NCBI GenBank assembly: GCA_021773355.1
Contig: JAJFKE010000040.1
Location: 62,001-126,000 of the forward strand
From: Gammaproteobacteria bacterium
GTDB lineage: Bacteria > Pseudomonadota > Gammaproteobacteria > Pseudomonadales > Pseudohongiellaceae
Length of the DNA stretch: 64,000 nt
Direction: 5' to 3'
Shown here: one piece after another, positions 9,148-17,577 of the stretch
How the letters are laid out: every line of letters begins with the position of its first letter
Position numbering within the stretch: the first letter of the stretch is position 1
Notes under the pieces: generated by a model
Database searches by the model: none
The model's input: the letters and a program-made list of their open reading frames with translations, nothing else
Told to the model about the DNA's origin: nothing
Position numbers and translations under genes: made by a program

Positions 9148-9696
9148 TTATCTAGGCGCAAGCTCAAATATCCAGCTATTACCTGACTCTATGTCTGCTC
9201 TAGCTGCCTGAATCGCAGCGGCCGAGATCGGTTCAGGCACTCCGCTGTACTTTTTCAATAACTTGGCCGCCACCCCGTTCAATACTTCTCCCTCTTCAAT
9301 ACGAATTAGTTTTCTTGGATAACGTGTACCATTCACCCTAAGCACACCTTCATCATTTCCTTCATTCGCTTCGAAAGCCCACTCCTTCCAAATTCTTCCC
9401 AAGAATGATTTCATGTAGCCAGAGACAATATAAATTTTTCCTTCACTTTCAAGAATGAAGATTCTTCGAGTTGCCATAGGATCATTGAGCTGAAGTTCGA
9501 TAGTTGATATTTCATCGGTAAAACTCCAGTCTGGCTCAGGCCCAGAATGCAGATCACCTGAAACCATCTCGCCACCTGGGAAGACTATGGTTGCTCCATC
9601 AGCATCGCTGCGCTCCACGCGCAGTGTTGCCACCGAAACAGCAGGTATTAAAATTAAGAAACCAACGATCTGTAATACGATTCTAACAATTTTCAC
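9148..9696 (-). CDS. Small secreted or membrane-anchored protein of unknown function
   Basis: I choose the GTG with GGAGG eight bases upstream. It gives 182 residues beginning with one hydrophobic segment (IVRIVLQIVGFLILIPAVSVA) that is either a signal peptide or an anchor. A frame extending upstream to 9915 runs into the TonB receptor gene and is not needed. The rest is a compact alpha/beta protein with RRIFILESEGKIYIVSGYMKSFLGRIWKEWAFEA and VNGTRYPRKLIRI, suggestive of a beta-barrel, but I cannot name a family. It follows the TonB receptor on the same strand and precedes the 44-residue microprotein. Confidence 0.65.
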   Translation of the reverse strand: MKIVRIVLQIVGFLILIPAVSVATLRVERSDADGATIVFPGGEMVSGDLHSGPEPDWSFTDEISTIELQLNDPMATRRIFILESEGKIYIVSGYMKSFLGRIWKEWAFEANEGNDEGVLRVNGTRYPRKLIRIEEGEVLNGVAAKLLKKYSGVPEPISAAAIQAARADIESGNSWIFELAPR

Positions 9697-9877
9697 TAAA
9701 TGACCTCCGCCTTTGCAGATCGTGCCGAAAGGTATTCGACTCAACGGCTCTAGTCTGCAAGATTGTATTAGGAATAGCGACAAATTTATTCTATGGAAGA
9801 AACCTATTCTTGTGTGCCGCATTTTAAAAGGGATGCCAAGACTATCTGGCCGAAATACAGGCAGCGCTAAATGCTTA

Positions 9878-11968
9878 TCAAAAAGTCGCTTGCAGGCTAA
9901 GCACGTAGTCAGCAATTACCCTATTATCCTGAAGGTCTATCCTCTTGATAACACCATCGGCAATATTGCCGTCATAAAATATCTTGTCGAAAGTTCGCCC
10001 GTCCTGATTAAGAAAATGCGCCGCTTCAAAGCGCGCTCTAATATTGGGAGTGACATTGTATTCGACAAAGGCACTAGACAAATGAATCTCAAAATCCGTA
10101 ACCTCAAGCAGGGATACGTCCTGGCGTTCCTGACCACTGCGTCTGTGCGCATCGATGCCATAGGCGAAATTAGTATTCTCTACGTCATGCCGGAAACTCA
10201 CTCTGAAGTAATCAGGTGTGGATCTACGTATTGCCCGCTTCCTGCCGGTAAACGGGTCGGTAACCTCCGACTCTTCATAGGTGTAGGAGACTGTCAACAC
10301 AGCAGAGGGTAAACCGATAAAACCAAAGCGGGTATTTATATCTGCCTTTAATTGCCGTCTCCAGGCGGAGCCGATATTACCGATGCCGGAGTCATCGGTT
10401 CCAATCAAAATTTTGTCGATGTGATCGGAAATGCTCTCATAACGCGCCTCCAATTTCAGTGAGCCACCATCCTCCGCAAAACGACGCTCGTAACTCAATG
10501 AGGAAGTCCAAGTTGATTCCGGCTCCAAGTTTGGATTGCCGAAATTTATAGTATCGTCGTCTACATTGCGGCTAGCGACGAAGTCATTGAGATTGAGTTG
10601 ACTTGCCGTTCGTTCTACTAATAGCCGGTACTGATCGGATGCAGTTTGGTCGTAGCGAAGTTCTACTCGCGGTTTAAGAAACTGAAACTTGTGTTCGTTC
10701 GTCTCCCCTTCACGGTCTTGAAATATGGTGGAGAATTCTTCCGTGAGGGCTGATTGCAAGCTGAGCTTGTCTGAAAAAAGAAAGCTGTGGGTAAGGAATA
10801 GCTCATAGCGATCTTCTTCCACGACTGCGTTTTCCAGCGGATCGCCATTAAAGGCAAAACTCTTGTCCAGCGTATTAAACGCAGCTTCAGCCCCATACTC
10901 CAGTGTATGCCGACCAAAACTGCTGGTCATTGCGCTGCGCAAGATAGTTTCGCCTTCGTCGTAATCAGCGACACTGGAGAATAGGCGGGTGCTTATCCCG
11001 TTCGCTATGGAATCCTGAATTATCTCATCATCATTCTTAGCTCGATTGAGAACGAATAATGTCTTAAGCCGACCAATATCCCCTACTTCGAATTCCAGAT
11101 CACCGCCAACTTCAATTTCGGTATTATCAAAACGAAAATCTCCATCTTCTACAGCAAACGGAACCAGCGCATTGGCTGAACCTGCTAGAAACTGATCCTC
11201 CAGTTTGTCTTGAGTATTTTCATTGTCTGAATAGAGGGTATTCAGGCGCAGAAGCGCACCATTTCCGAATTCGTAAGCAAAGGTACCAGTGATTATGTGC
11301 TTGGCTTCGAGCTCTTCTGAAATCAGCGCGCGGAATTCTCTGGGCGTTCGATCCGAATTGAGTACGTTCTCATCGACTTTTCTAAGTCTTGGTCGCGTAT
11401 CATATTGATAACTTAGGCCGTATTCGAGCACGCCTCGACTAGCATTGTAGGAGGCTAGAATCTTAGGCTCCATGGACAGGCTGTCGATTTCAGCAACACC
11501 TATATCCAGAAAGCTGGATGAGGAATTGCTTGCACCTTCTCGAAGAATCACATTGTAAATAATTCCTTCATTGCGAATATCAAGACCTTCCGCATTGCCC
11601 CGAATCAGCTCAATTCTCTCCACCTGCACAGCCTGAATTCGGGCAAGGCTAGTGGTCATATTGTTTACTTTGCCGGACATGCGCCGACCATCAATCAACA
11701 CCTGTACGTCTGAGGAGCCAAATCCCCGATTACCGTTACCACCTGGTCCACGACCGCCGCTCAGTATTGAGCCGCCGCCTGGAATATTGCGGATCATGTC
11801 GCTCAGGGTAACTGGGCTGTACTGCTCAAAATAGCTTGTATCGTAGATGACGGTTGACTGATCCTGTTCCTGCGCGATTACTGAGTTCGCAACAACAAGG
11901 TAAAAAATAAAACATGTAGACACGGCCATCAAGGGTCGTAATGAAAAGAGGTTCACTTGATCACACAT
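9878..11968 (-). CDS. TonB-dependent outer-membrane receptor
   Basis: About 696 residues from the ATG I prefer; a GTG ten codons upstream is the alternative and would lengthen the signal peptide. After a signal segment (LMAVSTCFIFYLVVANSVIAQE) comes a plug domain (VTLSDMIRNIPGGGSIL, RGFGSSDVQVLIDGRRMSG, VERIELIRG) and then a long beta-barrel that ends in aromatic Phe, as outer-membrane barrels do (VLSLQATF). The plug contains a glycine-rich GGRGPGGNGNRGFG loop. No substrate can be inferred. Two small genes follow it downstream on the same strand. Confidence 0.9.
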   Translation of the reverse strand: MCDQVNLFSLRPLMAVSTCFIFYLVVANSVIAQEQDQSTVIYDTSYFEQYSPVTLSDMIRNIPGGGSILSGGRGPGGNGNRGFGSSDVQVLIDGRRMSGKVNNMTTSLARIQAVQVERIELIRGNAEGLDIRNEGIIYNVILREGASNSSSSFLDIGVAEIDSLSMEPKILASYNASRGVLEYGLSYQYDTRPRLRKVDENVLNSDRTPREFRALISEELEAKHIITGTFAYEFGNGALLRLNTLYSDNENTQDKLEDQFLAGSANALVPFAVEDGDFRFDNTEIEVGGDLEFEVGDIGRLKTLFVLNRAKNDDEIIQDSIANGISTRLFSSVADYDEGETILRSAMTSSFGRHTLEYGAEAAFNTLDKSFAFNGDPLENAVVEEDRYELFLTHSFLFSDKLSLQSALTEEFSTIFQDREGETNEHKFQFLKPRVELRYDQTASDQYRLLVERTASQLNLNDFVASRNVDDDTINFGNPNLEPESTWTSSLSYERRFAEDGGSLKLEARYESISDHIDKILIGTDDSGIGNIGSAWRRQLKADINTRFGFIGLPSAVLTVSYTYEESEVTDPFTGRKRAIRRSTPDYFRVSFRHDVENTNFAYGIDAHRRSGQERQDVSLLEVTDFEIHLSSAFVEYNVTPNIRARFEAAHFLNQDGRTFDKIFYDGNIADGVIKRIDLQDNRVIADYVLSLQATF

Positions 11969-12310
11969 ATCTAATTTTCCGCTTTGGTAGATTCTCACTA
12001 GGTATAGATGCTCGCAGTAGCATGCCTGTTAGTGAGGGTGAAACTAAAACCCAGTTGTTATCTAGCTAGACCTTTGTTCGATTACACACATATCCTTAAT
12101 TCGTTTTATAGCACACTTCGATTTGGACTTTTTAACTCCTTGAATCAGTTGACGAATCAATCACGCAGAATGCTGAATATTCCCCTGCGTCTTGTTCGAC
12201 CGGTATTCTTATCTCTGTTTACGCGAATAGTCGCTTGCTCTCGCATACAGGTGTATTCATTTTCTGGGCATCAATCATTTTCAGTTGTGCAGCCAGATTC
12301 AGGTCAAGAT
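11969..12310. other. Intergenic region upstream of the TonB receptor
   Basis: About 340 bases between the receptor start and the 3' end of the split nitroreductase gene. It should hold the receptor promoter. I see no obvious Fur-like palindrome, RNA gene or credible coding frame. Confidence 0.5.
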
Positions 12311-13154
12311 CTATTCAAAGCCGACAAAGCTTACAAAGTCCTCGATATCAGCGCGACGAGATTTCACACTATTGGCCGAAAACTCATCATTGGGATAACC
12401 CATGGCGATGCAGGTGAGGATGTTCTGATCATCTGGAATATTGGCGTGCTCTCTCACTACGGGTGTTTGCATCACTCCTTGGCCATTGATGACCGTTCCC
12501 AGGCCTCTTTCCCACGCCGCAAGGCATAGTGCATAGGATATCGCACCTAGGGACCCTCTGAATAACTCCAACACCTCTGCGTGACCTGAAGCGTACAGAT
12601 TCTAGACGCCGTTTGCCGCTAATGGTCATTCCCTTAGCAAGAACGGCAACGACGAAGATGGGCGCTTTAGGCCGCGCCCTTCGGGGCTTTTGGTTTGGAG
12701 TTATTCAGAGGGTCCCTAGATCAAACTGCCCAATTGCCGCGGGCTCAAGTATTTTGTCATAGGTGAGCACGATAGAAACCGGCGCATCGAATTGGCGAAA
12801 ACCTCGCATGACCCAATCTGTTCGCCTTTCCTTATCGTCGCGTTCAATGCCCACTGCCTCAAACAGTTGCACCGCTATTTCGATCTGCCGCTGACGGTGA
12901 ATACCTTCGTAAGCTTCCTTGGTGGGAAAATCTCGCTGCGGCTTTATCCCTGCTAGCATTCTTTCGGTATTGCCCTGGCGAATTTTGTTCAATGGCTCAC
13001 CAGTAACCACATACAAATTCCAGGGTTGAGTATTCATAGACGATGGCGCGCCCTTAGCGACTTGAATTATTTCTTCAATTACTTCACGTGCTACTGGGTC
13101 AGTTTTGTATCCGCGCACACTGCGGCGCGTGTTTACAAGTGTTTCAAAATCCAT
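12311..13154 (-). pseudogene. Nitroreductase family gene split by a MITE
   Basis: The N-terminal part (from ATG at 13154) shows the nitroreductase start: TRRSVRGYKTDPV, then APSSMNTQPWNLYVV, which binds FMN. It runs in frame to AIGQFDLG and then enters inserted DNA and stops after two foreign residues. The C-terminal part resumes beyond the insertion with GAISYALCLAAWERGLGTVINGQG and ends DFVSFVGFE. Removing the insertion plus one target copy joins FDLG directly to AISYAL in one frame, giving a normal-length flavin nitroreductase of about 224 residues. The gene is therefore disrupted by a clean, probably recent insertion, since both halves keep open frames. Confidence 0.9.
12551..12715. mobile_element. 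165-bp MITE with 21-bp perfect terminal inverted repeats
   Basis: Both ends carry the same 21 bases in inverted orientation (left 12551-12571 starting GGACCCTCTGAATAACTCC, right 12695-12715), with no coding capacity between them. It is flanked by CTAG on each side (12547-12550 and 12716-12719). CTAG fits the YTAR target and 4-bp duplication known for IS5-group elements, so I infer mobilisation in trans by an IS5-type transposase. The interior has a short GC-rich palindromic patch (GCGCTTTAGGCCGCGCCC). It interrupts the nitroreductase gene. Confidence 0.88.
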
Positions 13155-13460
13155 ACTGCTTATCCTTGTCCATTAATATCTTTAGCCGTGCCATTGAGTT
13201 GCACATTATCCACAGGATGGAAGAAATGGGAAGCAGCGAGCGCAAGGCTGGAGAAACCGCAAGGAGCTTGAAAAGCCCTACCAATAACGAAGGAAAAATA
13301 GATTGCCGCCGGGGAATTAATAGAGACGTGAAAAAGGGAGCGGGCGGGTCATTGTTTAATCACAGTAGTCGCTGATCGATACAAACACCCGGCTCCCCCT
13401 TTGCTGATAATGTCTATTGCCGTCACTTCCATTCACTAAGTTGAACATCTTGTCTCAACA
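13155..13460. other. Intergenic region, no gene seen
   Basis: About 300 bases upstream of the nitroreductase start and downstream of the MDR reductase. The open frames here lack ribosome sites and credible composition. It must hold the nitroreductase promoter. No terminator hairpin is evident. Confidence 0.5.
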
Positions 13461-14612
13461 TTAAAGTGAAGGATTGATTAAATACTTCTCACCGGTAGCT
13501 TGTTTACCATAAACACTCAGCGCTTCCATCGTCAGCGCATCGGCCAGAGAAACTTCCTTGGTATAGTGACTAGCAAAGGTAGTGTCAATTTCATCGACGA
13601 CTCGCTGTCTTAATCGTTGCACGCCTTCTGCACCAAGCTTTCCTAAGAATGGTGTTAATAAAAATCCACCTAGGCCCCAACATAGACCAAAGTCTCGGGT
13701 AATCGTGGTAGCAGACCTATCCAAACCACCATAGATATAAACCTGTTTGTAGACATCGGAACCATAGCGACTATAAACCTTAGCGGTTTTATTGGCGGCA
13801 ACTTCCATACAACTGAGTATCTGACCAGCTAACTTACCACCACCTATGGCATCGAAAGCCAGTGTGGCGCCGGTTGCTATCAGGGCATCGGTCAGATCCT
13901 GCATGAATGAATCTTCGCTTGAGTTGCACACGTACTTCGCACCTAGACCTTTAAGAATATCGACTTGTTCTTGCTTACGTACTATGTTCACCAAGTCGAC
14001 GCCTTCAGCGATACAAATTTTTTGTAGCATTTGTCCGAGATTGGATGCGGCAGCTGTGTGAACCAATGCCTTGTGATTTTCCATACGCATTGTTTCCACC
14101 ATAGCCTGCGAAGTCAGTGGATTCACGAAACAGGCAGCCCCCTGCCTAGGGCTTGTGCCATCGGCAAGTGCTAAACATTGAGCCACCTTCACCGTACGAT
14201 ACTGTGAATAGCTGGCACCGCCTAAAAAGCCCACGGTCTTGCCTAACAACGCTTGAGCCGCATCACTACTGCCCGCTTGCACAACAATGCCACCCCCTTC
14301 ATTGCCCACCGACATGGATTCACCGACACGAGCAGCGATACCAGGCATAAATTGTGCTGGCACTTGGGCCGTAATAATTGGTTTTTCCGCACTACCGGAA
14401 GCGCTGGCCGTACTCATATCGGCGGGGCCGACCAGAAGACCCAAATCGGAAGGGTTGATAGGTGCAGCTTCTACCCGAATTAGCACTTCATCTTCATTTG
14501 GCGCCACAACCGGCACCGATTGCAGCGAGAGTTGCAGTTCTCCACCTTCCGTAACCAGTGAGTGTAGTTGTAAACCGCTTGTTGGAATATCTTGTGCTAA
14601 ATCGCTTGTCAT
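13461..14612 (-). CDS. MDR-family zinc-independent quinone reductase/dehydrogenase-like protein
   Basis: I choose the ATG with GAGGG seven bases before it over one 15 codons upstream; this gives 383 residues. The N-terminal GroES-like half has DEVLIRVEAAPINPSDLGLL, the usual start of quinone oxidoreductase-like MDR enzymes, then VGNEGGGIVVQAG. The Rossmann half has ALVHTAAASNLGQML for NAD(P)H binding and TLAFDAIGGG. I see no structural-zinc Cys cluster. It should be a cytosolic NAD(P)H-dependent oxidoreductase of unknown substrate. It lies 300 bases from the split nitroreductase on the same strand with no sign of a shared transcript. Confidence 0.8.
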   Translation of the reverse strand: MTSDLAQDIPTSGLQLHSLVTEGGELQLSLQSVPVVAPNEDEVLIRVEAAPINPSDLGLLVGPADMSTASASGSAEKPIITAQVPAQFMPGIAARVGESMSVGNEGGGIVVQAGSSDAAQALLGKTVGFLGGASYSQYRTVKVAQCLALADGTSPRQGAACFVNPLTSQAMVETMRMENHKALVHTAAASNLGQMLQKICIAEGVDLVNIVRKQEQVDILKGLGAKYVCNSSEDSFMQDLTDALIATGATLAFDAIGGGKLAGQILSCMEVAANKTAKVYSRYGSDVYKQVYIYGGLDRSATTITRDFGLCWGLGGFLLTPFLGKLGAEGVQRLRQRVVDEIDTTFASHYTKEVSLADALTMEALSVYGKQATGEKYLINPSL

Positions 14613-15082
14613 AGGTTCCCTCTGCCAGTTAGCTGGCCTTTTGCTTAACAAATTCACGAATTGAGTTCTGAAATACTTACTCTGATAGACAGTAGAAAAG
14701 TCTTAACTCGGGTATCAGAGCAGCGTGAACTATTATGAGCTAATTCTACACTGATTCCATAGTACATTTTATAGTCAGGCTGAATTGAAGCAAATCTACC
14801 CGGCGAGACCTAAAATCCAAATTGCATACCCCCTCTGAATTTCCTCGTGTCGAAGTCGCAATTAGCGCAATAGTCTCTGCGCGAAACCTGAACCAAGCCT
14901 AAACCTTGTACTGGTTTGTCTCAGACTGATTGGTCCACAGTTGGACATCGCTCACTAGTACAGAGCTAATACCAACAGCCCCCATGGGTGCAGAACGGAT
15001 CAAACTTCTCCGATGCTGAGATATCCCCACGAAACCCTGAAAACGCTGGCTTAGTTTTATTTTAAATTCAACGCTGAAGTAA

Positions 15083-15162
15083 GCCCGCTGTAACGGAAAT
15101 GTTTCCTGGGAACAATCAGGGCCAGGGGCCCGTGAGCAGGGAGCATTTCCGTTACAGCGGGC
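15083..15162. repeat. Hairpin 1: perfect 19-bp inverted repeat
   Basis: Arms at 15083-15101 and 15144-15162 (GCCCGCTGTAACGGAAATG and its reverse complement) pair without mismatch around a 42-base spacer. The spacer contains a 30-base segment that is the near-exact reverse complement (25 of 30) of the spacer of the next hairpin. There is no T-run after it, so it is not a simple terminator. Confidence 0.85.
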
Positions 15163-15195
15163 GATGGCGATGAAGTATCCTGTCCAGTCCAGCCA

Positions 15196-15267
15196 CCAGA
15201 AACTGGGCAATTGTTAGCTCACGGACCTTCGGCCCTGATTGTTCGCTAACAACAGTCCAGTCTCTGG
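15196..15267. repeat. Hairpin 2: imperfect 23-bp inverted repeat
   Basis: Arms at 15196-15218 and 15245-15267 match at 19 of 23 positions, with a perfect inner TTGTTAGC/GCTAACAA. The spacer (CACGG...CCTGATTGTTC) is the complement of the spacer of hairpin 1, so in single-stranded form the two loops could pair with each other. The nature of the pair is unknown; an intergenic mobile repeat or recombination site is possible. Confidence 0.75.
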
Positions 15268-15472
15268 CTCATTGTTCAATGATTTAACAGCTAAAAGCAC
15301 AAGACAAGTTAATCTACTGAGTTGGCTCAATATTTGTGAGGATATCTCAGACTCCGATGTTTTTAATTCTACGTATACTTGTTGAGCGCTCGCGAATAAA
15401 TAGCCTGCGAAATGCAATATTTTGTGATGTTTTTCGTTATTAGTAATAGACGCTGGGATTAAGGGATCGAAT

Positions 15473-15982
15473 TTGCGCTCACTCATTACAAGGGAACGTC
15501 AGAGATTCATCCACTATGCACGATCCCTGTTACGGGAAACTGCAGAAATGGAGGCGGAAGATGTGGTTCAGGATGTCCTGTTGAGGATGCTAGAACGAAC
15601 AGAATCCACCGCTACTGTAGAAAACATGACAGCGTATATATACAGATCGCTCAGAAATCATGTCATCGACTATCGCAGAACGCAAAAAACAACTCTATCA
15701 CTGGACAATGAGTCTAGCGCGAGTGGTGAAAGGTTCATTGATCTACTGCAGGAGCACAGACCAAATGCATTGGAGTTATTACAAACAGAACAGGGCCAGC
15801 AAGAATTGTTTGAGGCACTGGAAAGCCTAAGTGAAATGGAGAAGCAGATAATTATCGCTCATGAATTAGAAGGAACTCCTTTCAAGGAATTGACGACAGC
15901 ATGGGAAGTGCCAATAAACACGCTTCTTTCTCATAAATCGAGAGCCATGAAAAAGCTCAAAAATTATTTTTCGGATCGTTAA
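15473..15982 (+). CDS. RNA polymerase sigma-70 family (ECF-type) sigma factor
   Basis: Starts at TTG with AAGGGAT eight bases upstream; 169 residues, the normal ECF length. Region 2 is seen in AEDVVQDVLLRMLE and MTAYIYRSLRNHVIDYRR, and region 4 in LSEMEKQIIIAHELEGTPFKELTTAWEVPINTLLSHKSRAMKKLKNYF. It should direct RNA polymerase to a small regulon. No anti-sigma factor with a zinc-binding HxxxCxxC motif follows. Instead a small membrane protein gene starts 11 bases after the stop, which could regulate it. The palindromic repeats lie immediately upstream. Confidence 0.88.
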   Translation: MRSLITRERQRFIHYARSLLRETAEMEAEDVVQDVLLRMLERTESTATVENMTAYIYRSLRNHVIDYRRTQKTTLSLDNESSASGERFIDLLQEHRPNALELLQTEQGQQELFEALESLSEMEKQIIIAHELEGTPFKELTTAWEVPINTLLSHKSRAMKKLKNYFSDR

Positions 15983-15993
15983 GGAGATTCAAA

Positions 15994-16413
15994 ATGCGTT
16001 CACATAACTTTTGGCACAACCGAGATGCAAGCAAACTAAAGAAGGCGGGAAAAATATTTCTTATCGTGACCGGCATATTGCTTCTTGCTGCATTACTCGG
16101 TTATTTGATTATGTTGTTGTGGAATCTTACCGTTGCCGCGATATTCGATGTACCCACGATCACCTACTGGCAGGCTGTCGGCCTATTTCTATTGGCCAAG
16201 ATGTTTATGGGCTTTGGTGGTGGACACCGTCACTCCAAGTCAAAACACAGGAATAAGCACATTAGGCATCAGTCTACCGATACAGAAGATGTATCGAATC
16301 TTGCTGCGGATACAATGTTCAAGGAATTCTGGCAAGGAGAAGGAAAACAAGCTTATGAGGCCTATCGGGAAGCACGCCAACAAAACCAGGCAAGTGGTCC
16401 CGAAGAATCCTGA
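15994..16413 (+). CDS. Small membrane protein co-transcribed with the sigma factor
   Basis: A 139-residue protein preceded by AAGGAG. It has two hydrophobic segments (about 20-48: IFLIVTGILLLAALLGYLIMLLWNL; about 60-74: AVGLFLLAKMFMGFG), then a His/Lys-rich stretch (GGGHRHSKSKHRNKHIRHQ) that could bind metal, and a helical acidic tail (MFKEFWQGEGKQAYEAY). The 11-base gap to the sigma gene indicates one transcript. Small membrane proteins of this kind beside ECF-like factors may act as anti-sigma or sensor subunits; that is inference. No named family is claimed. Confidence 0.75.
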   Translation: MRSHNFWHNRDASKLKKAGKIFLIVTGILLLAALLGYLIMLLWNLTVAAIFDVPTITYWQAVGLFLLAKMFMGFGGGHRHSKSKHRNKHIRHQSTDTEDVSNLAADTMFKEFWQGEGKQAYEAYREARQQNQASGPEES

Positions 16414-16613
16414 CCGTTGGGTTAAGGTCTCAGACAGATATAGGCCTTCTGCAGCACCTGCGACAACGAGGATAGGTACTGATTTAAATAATTTCACTGC
16501 CTGTTAGCCTGTAGCCGCTCCTCGACAGCGAAGCAAATTCACTTGGACTTACATGGGAATAGCTTTATTCTTCTCCCAATACAAAACAATCAATAAGAAA
16601 GAGAGAGCATCCA

Positions 16614-17546
16614 ATGAAAATTGCATCAGCGATATTCGCATGCCTTATTCTCCCGCTTGGCACGGCCAAGGCCATGGCAGACACAAGCGTATTGTTTATT
16701 GGCAACAGCTTCACATTCGGCTATGGCTCGGCTACCAGATTTTATCGAGCCGACACAGTGACCGACCTTAATAACGAAGGCATAGGCGGCGTACCTGCCC
16801 TATTTAAATCTTTCACTGATCAAGCAGGCCTCGACTATTCAGTGTCTCTTGAAACGCGAGGCGGCAGCGGTCTGGATTTTCACTTAGAGAACAAACTTGG
16901 TGTGATTGGACGCCGCCCCTGGGATCAGGTGGTGATGCACGGCTTCAGTACGCTGGACCGCGACAAGCCTGGCGACCCCACTACTCTTATTAATACCACC
17001 GCGCAGATGACCGAATTCCTGCAGGGCCTGAACCCAGACGTCGAGGTTTTTCTCACCTCCACCTGGTCGCGCGCTGACCTTACCTATCGAGATGACCGCC
17101 CCTGGACAGGTAGACCCATCGAACAGATGGCGCATGATGTGCGCGCCGGCTACGACAAGGCAGCCGCCGGTAGTTCAGGGGTGAAAGCGGTGAATGGCGT
17201 GGGTGAAGCCTGGACACGGGCGATGGAACTTGGTCTCGCTGATACGAATCCCTACGATGGCATTGAACAGGGCAAGATTGACCTTTGGACCTATGATCAT
17301 TATCACGCCAGTAACTACGGCTACTACCTCGAAGCTCTTGTGGTCTTCGGCAACCTCACCGGCCTTGATCCACGCTCCTTGGGACAGAACGAGTGTTCCG
17401 CTTACGAATTGGGCATGTCGAGTTCGGAAGTCAATACGCTGCAGCAAGCCGCCTTCGATCAACTCGCCAGCGAGGGTAAAGTGACCCCTTCTCCGCTGAT
17501 TCTGCCTAAGCCCGTGGCTCCGGAACGCTGCGTCTCGTCGAGATAG
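16614..17546 (+). CDS. Secreted SGNH/GDSL-like hydrolase
   Basis: Preceded by GAGAGAG. A signal peptide is present (residues 1-22, cleavage near AMAD). Block I appears as LFIGNSFTFG with Ser 32 as probable nucleophile. The late DHYHASNYGYYLEA segment (Asp 228, His 231) supplies the Asp/His of the catalytic set. An intermediate VVMHGFS strand and a TSTWSRADL strand fit the SGNH fold. It is 310 residues and likely acts in the periplasm as an esterase or deacetylase; the substrate is unknown. It is convergent with the MFS gene that follows. Confidence 0.75.
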   Translation: MKIASAIFACLILPLGTAKAMADTSVLFIGNSFTFGYGSATRFYRADTVTDLNNEGIGGVPALFKSFTDQAGLDYSVSLETRGGSGLDFHLENKLGVIGRRPWDQVVMHGFSTLDRDKPGDPTTLINTTAQMTEFLQGLNPDVEVFLTSTWSRADLTYRDDRPWTGRPIEQMAHDVRAGYDKAAAGSSGVKAVNGVGEAWTRAMELGLADTNPYDGIEQGKIDLWTYDHYHASNYGYYLEALVVFGNLTGLDPRSLGQNECSAYELGMSSSEVNTLQQAAFDQLASEGKVTPSPLILPKPVAPERCVSSR

Positions 17547-17577
17547 TGCGGCAGAGATAGATTAGCAACAAAGTCGC

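Larger units (their letters stand above)
14613..15472. other. Long intergenic region with two structured inverted repeats
   Basis: About 860 bases between divergent genes. The left half looks featureless apart from promoter potential for the reductase gene. The right half holds the two inverted repeats described separately (15083-15162 and 15196-15267). Open frames at 14899-15210 and 15214-15486 on the minus strand overlap these repeats and have no ribosome site or recognisable product, so I do not call them. Confidence 0.6.

Noticed and set aside
12008..12529. Plus-strand 173-residue frame across the end of the nitroreductase gene
   Set aside because: It is antisense to the C-terminal half of the split nitroreductase and has no recognisable product or ribosome site.
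14899..15210. Minus-strand 103-residue frame over the hairpins
   Set aside because: It overlaps the inverted repeats, and its composition (many Trp, Cys and Ser) and lack of a ribosome site make it a chance frame.
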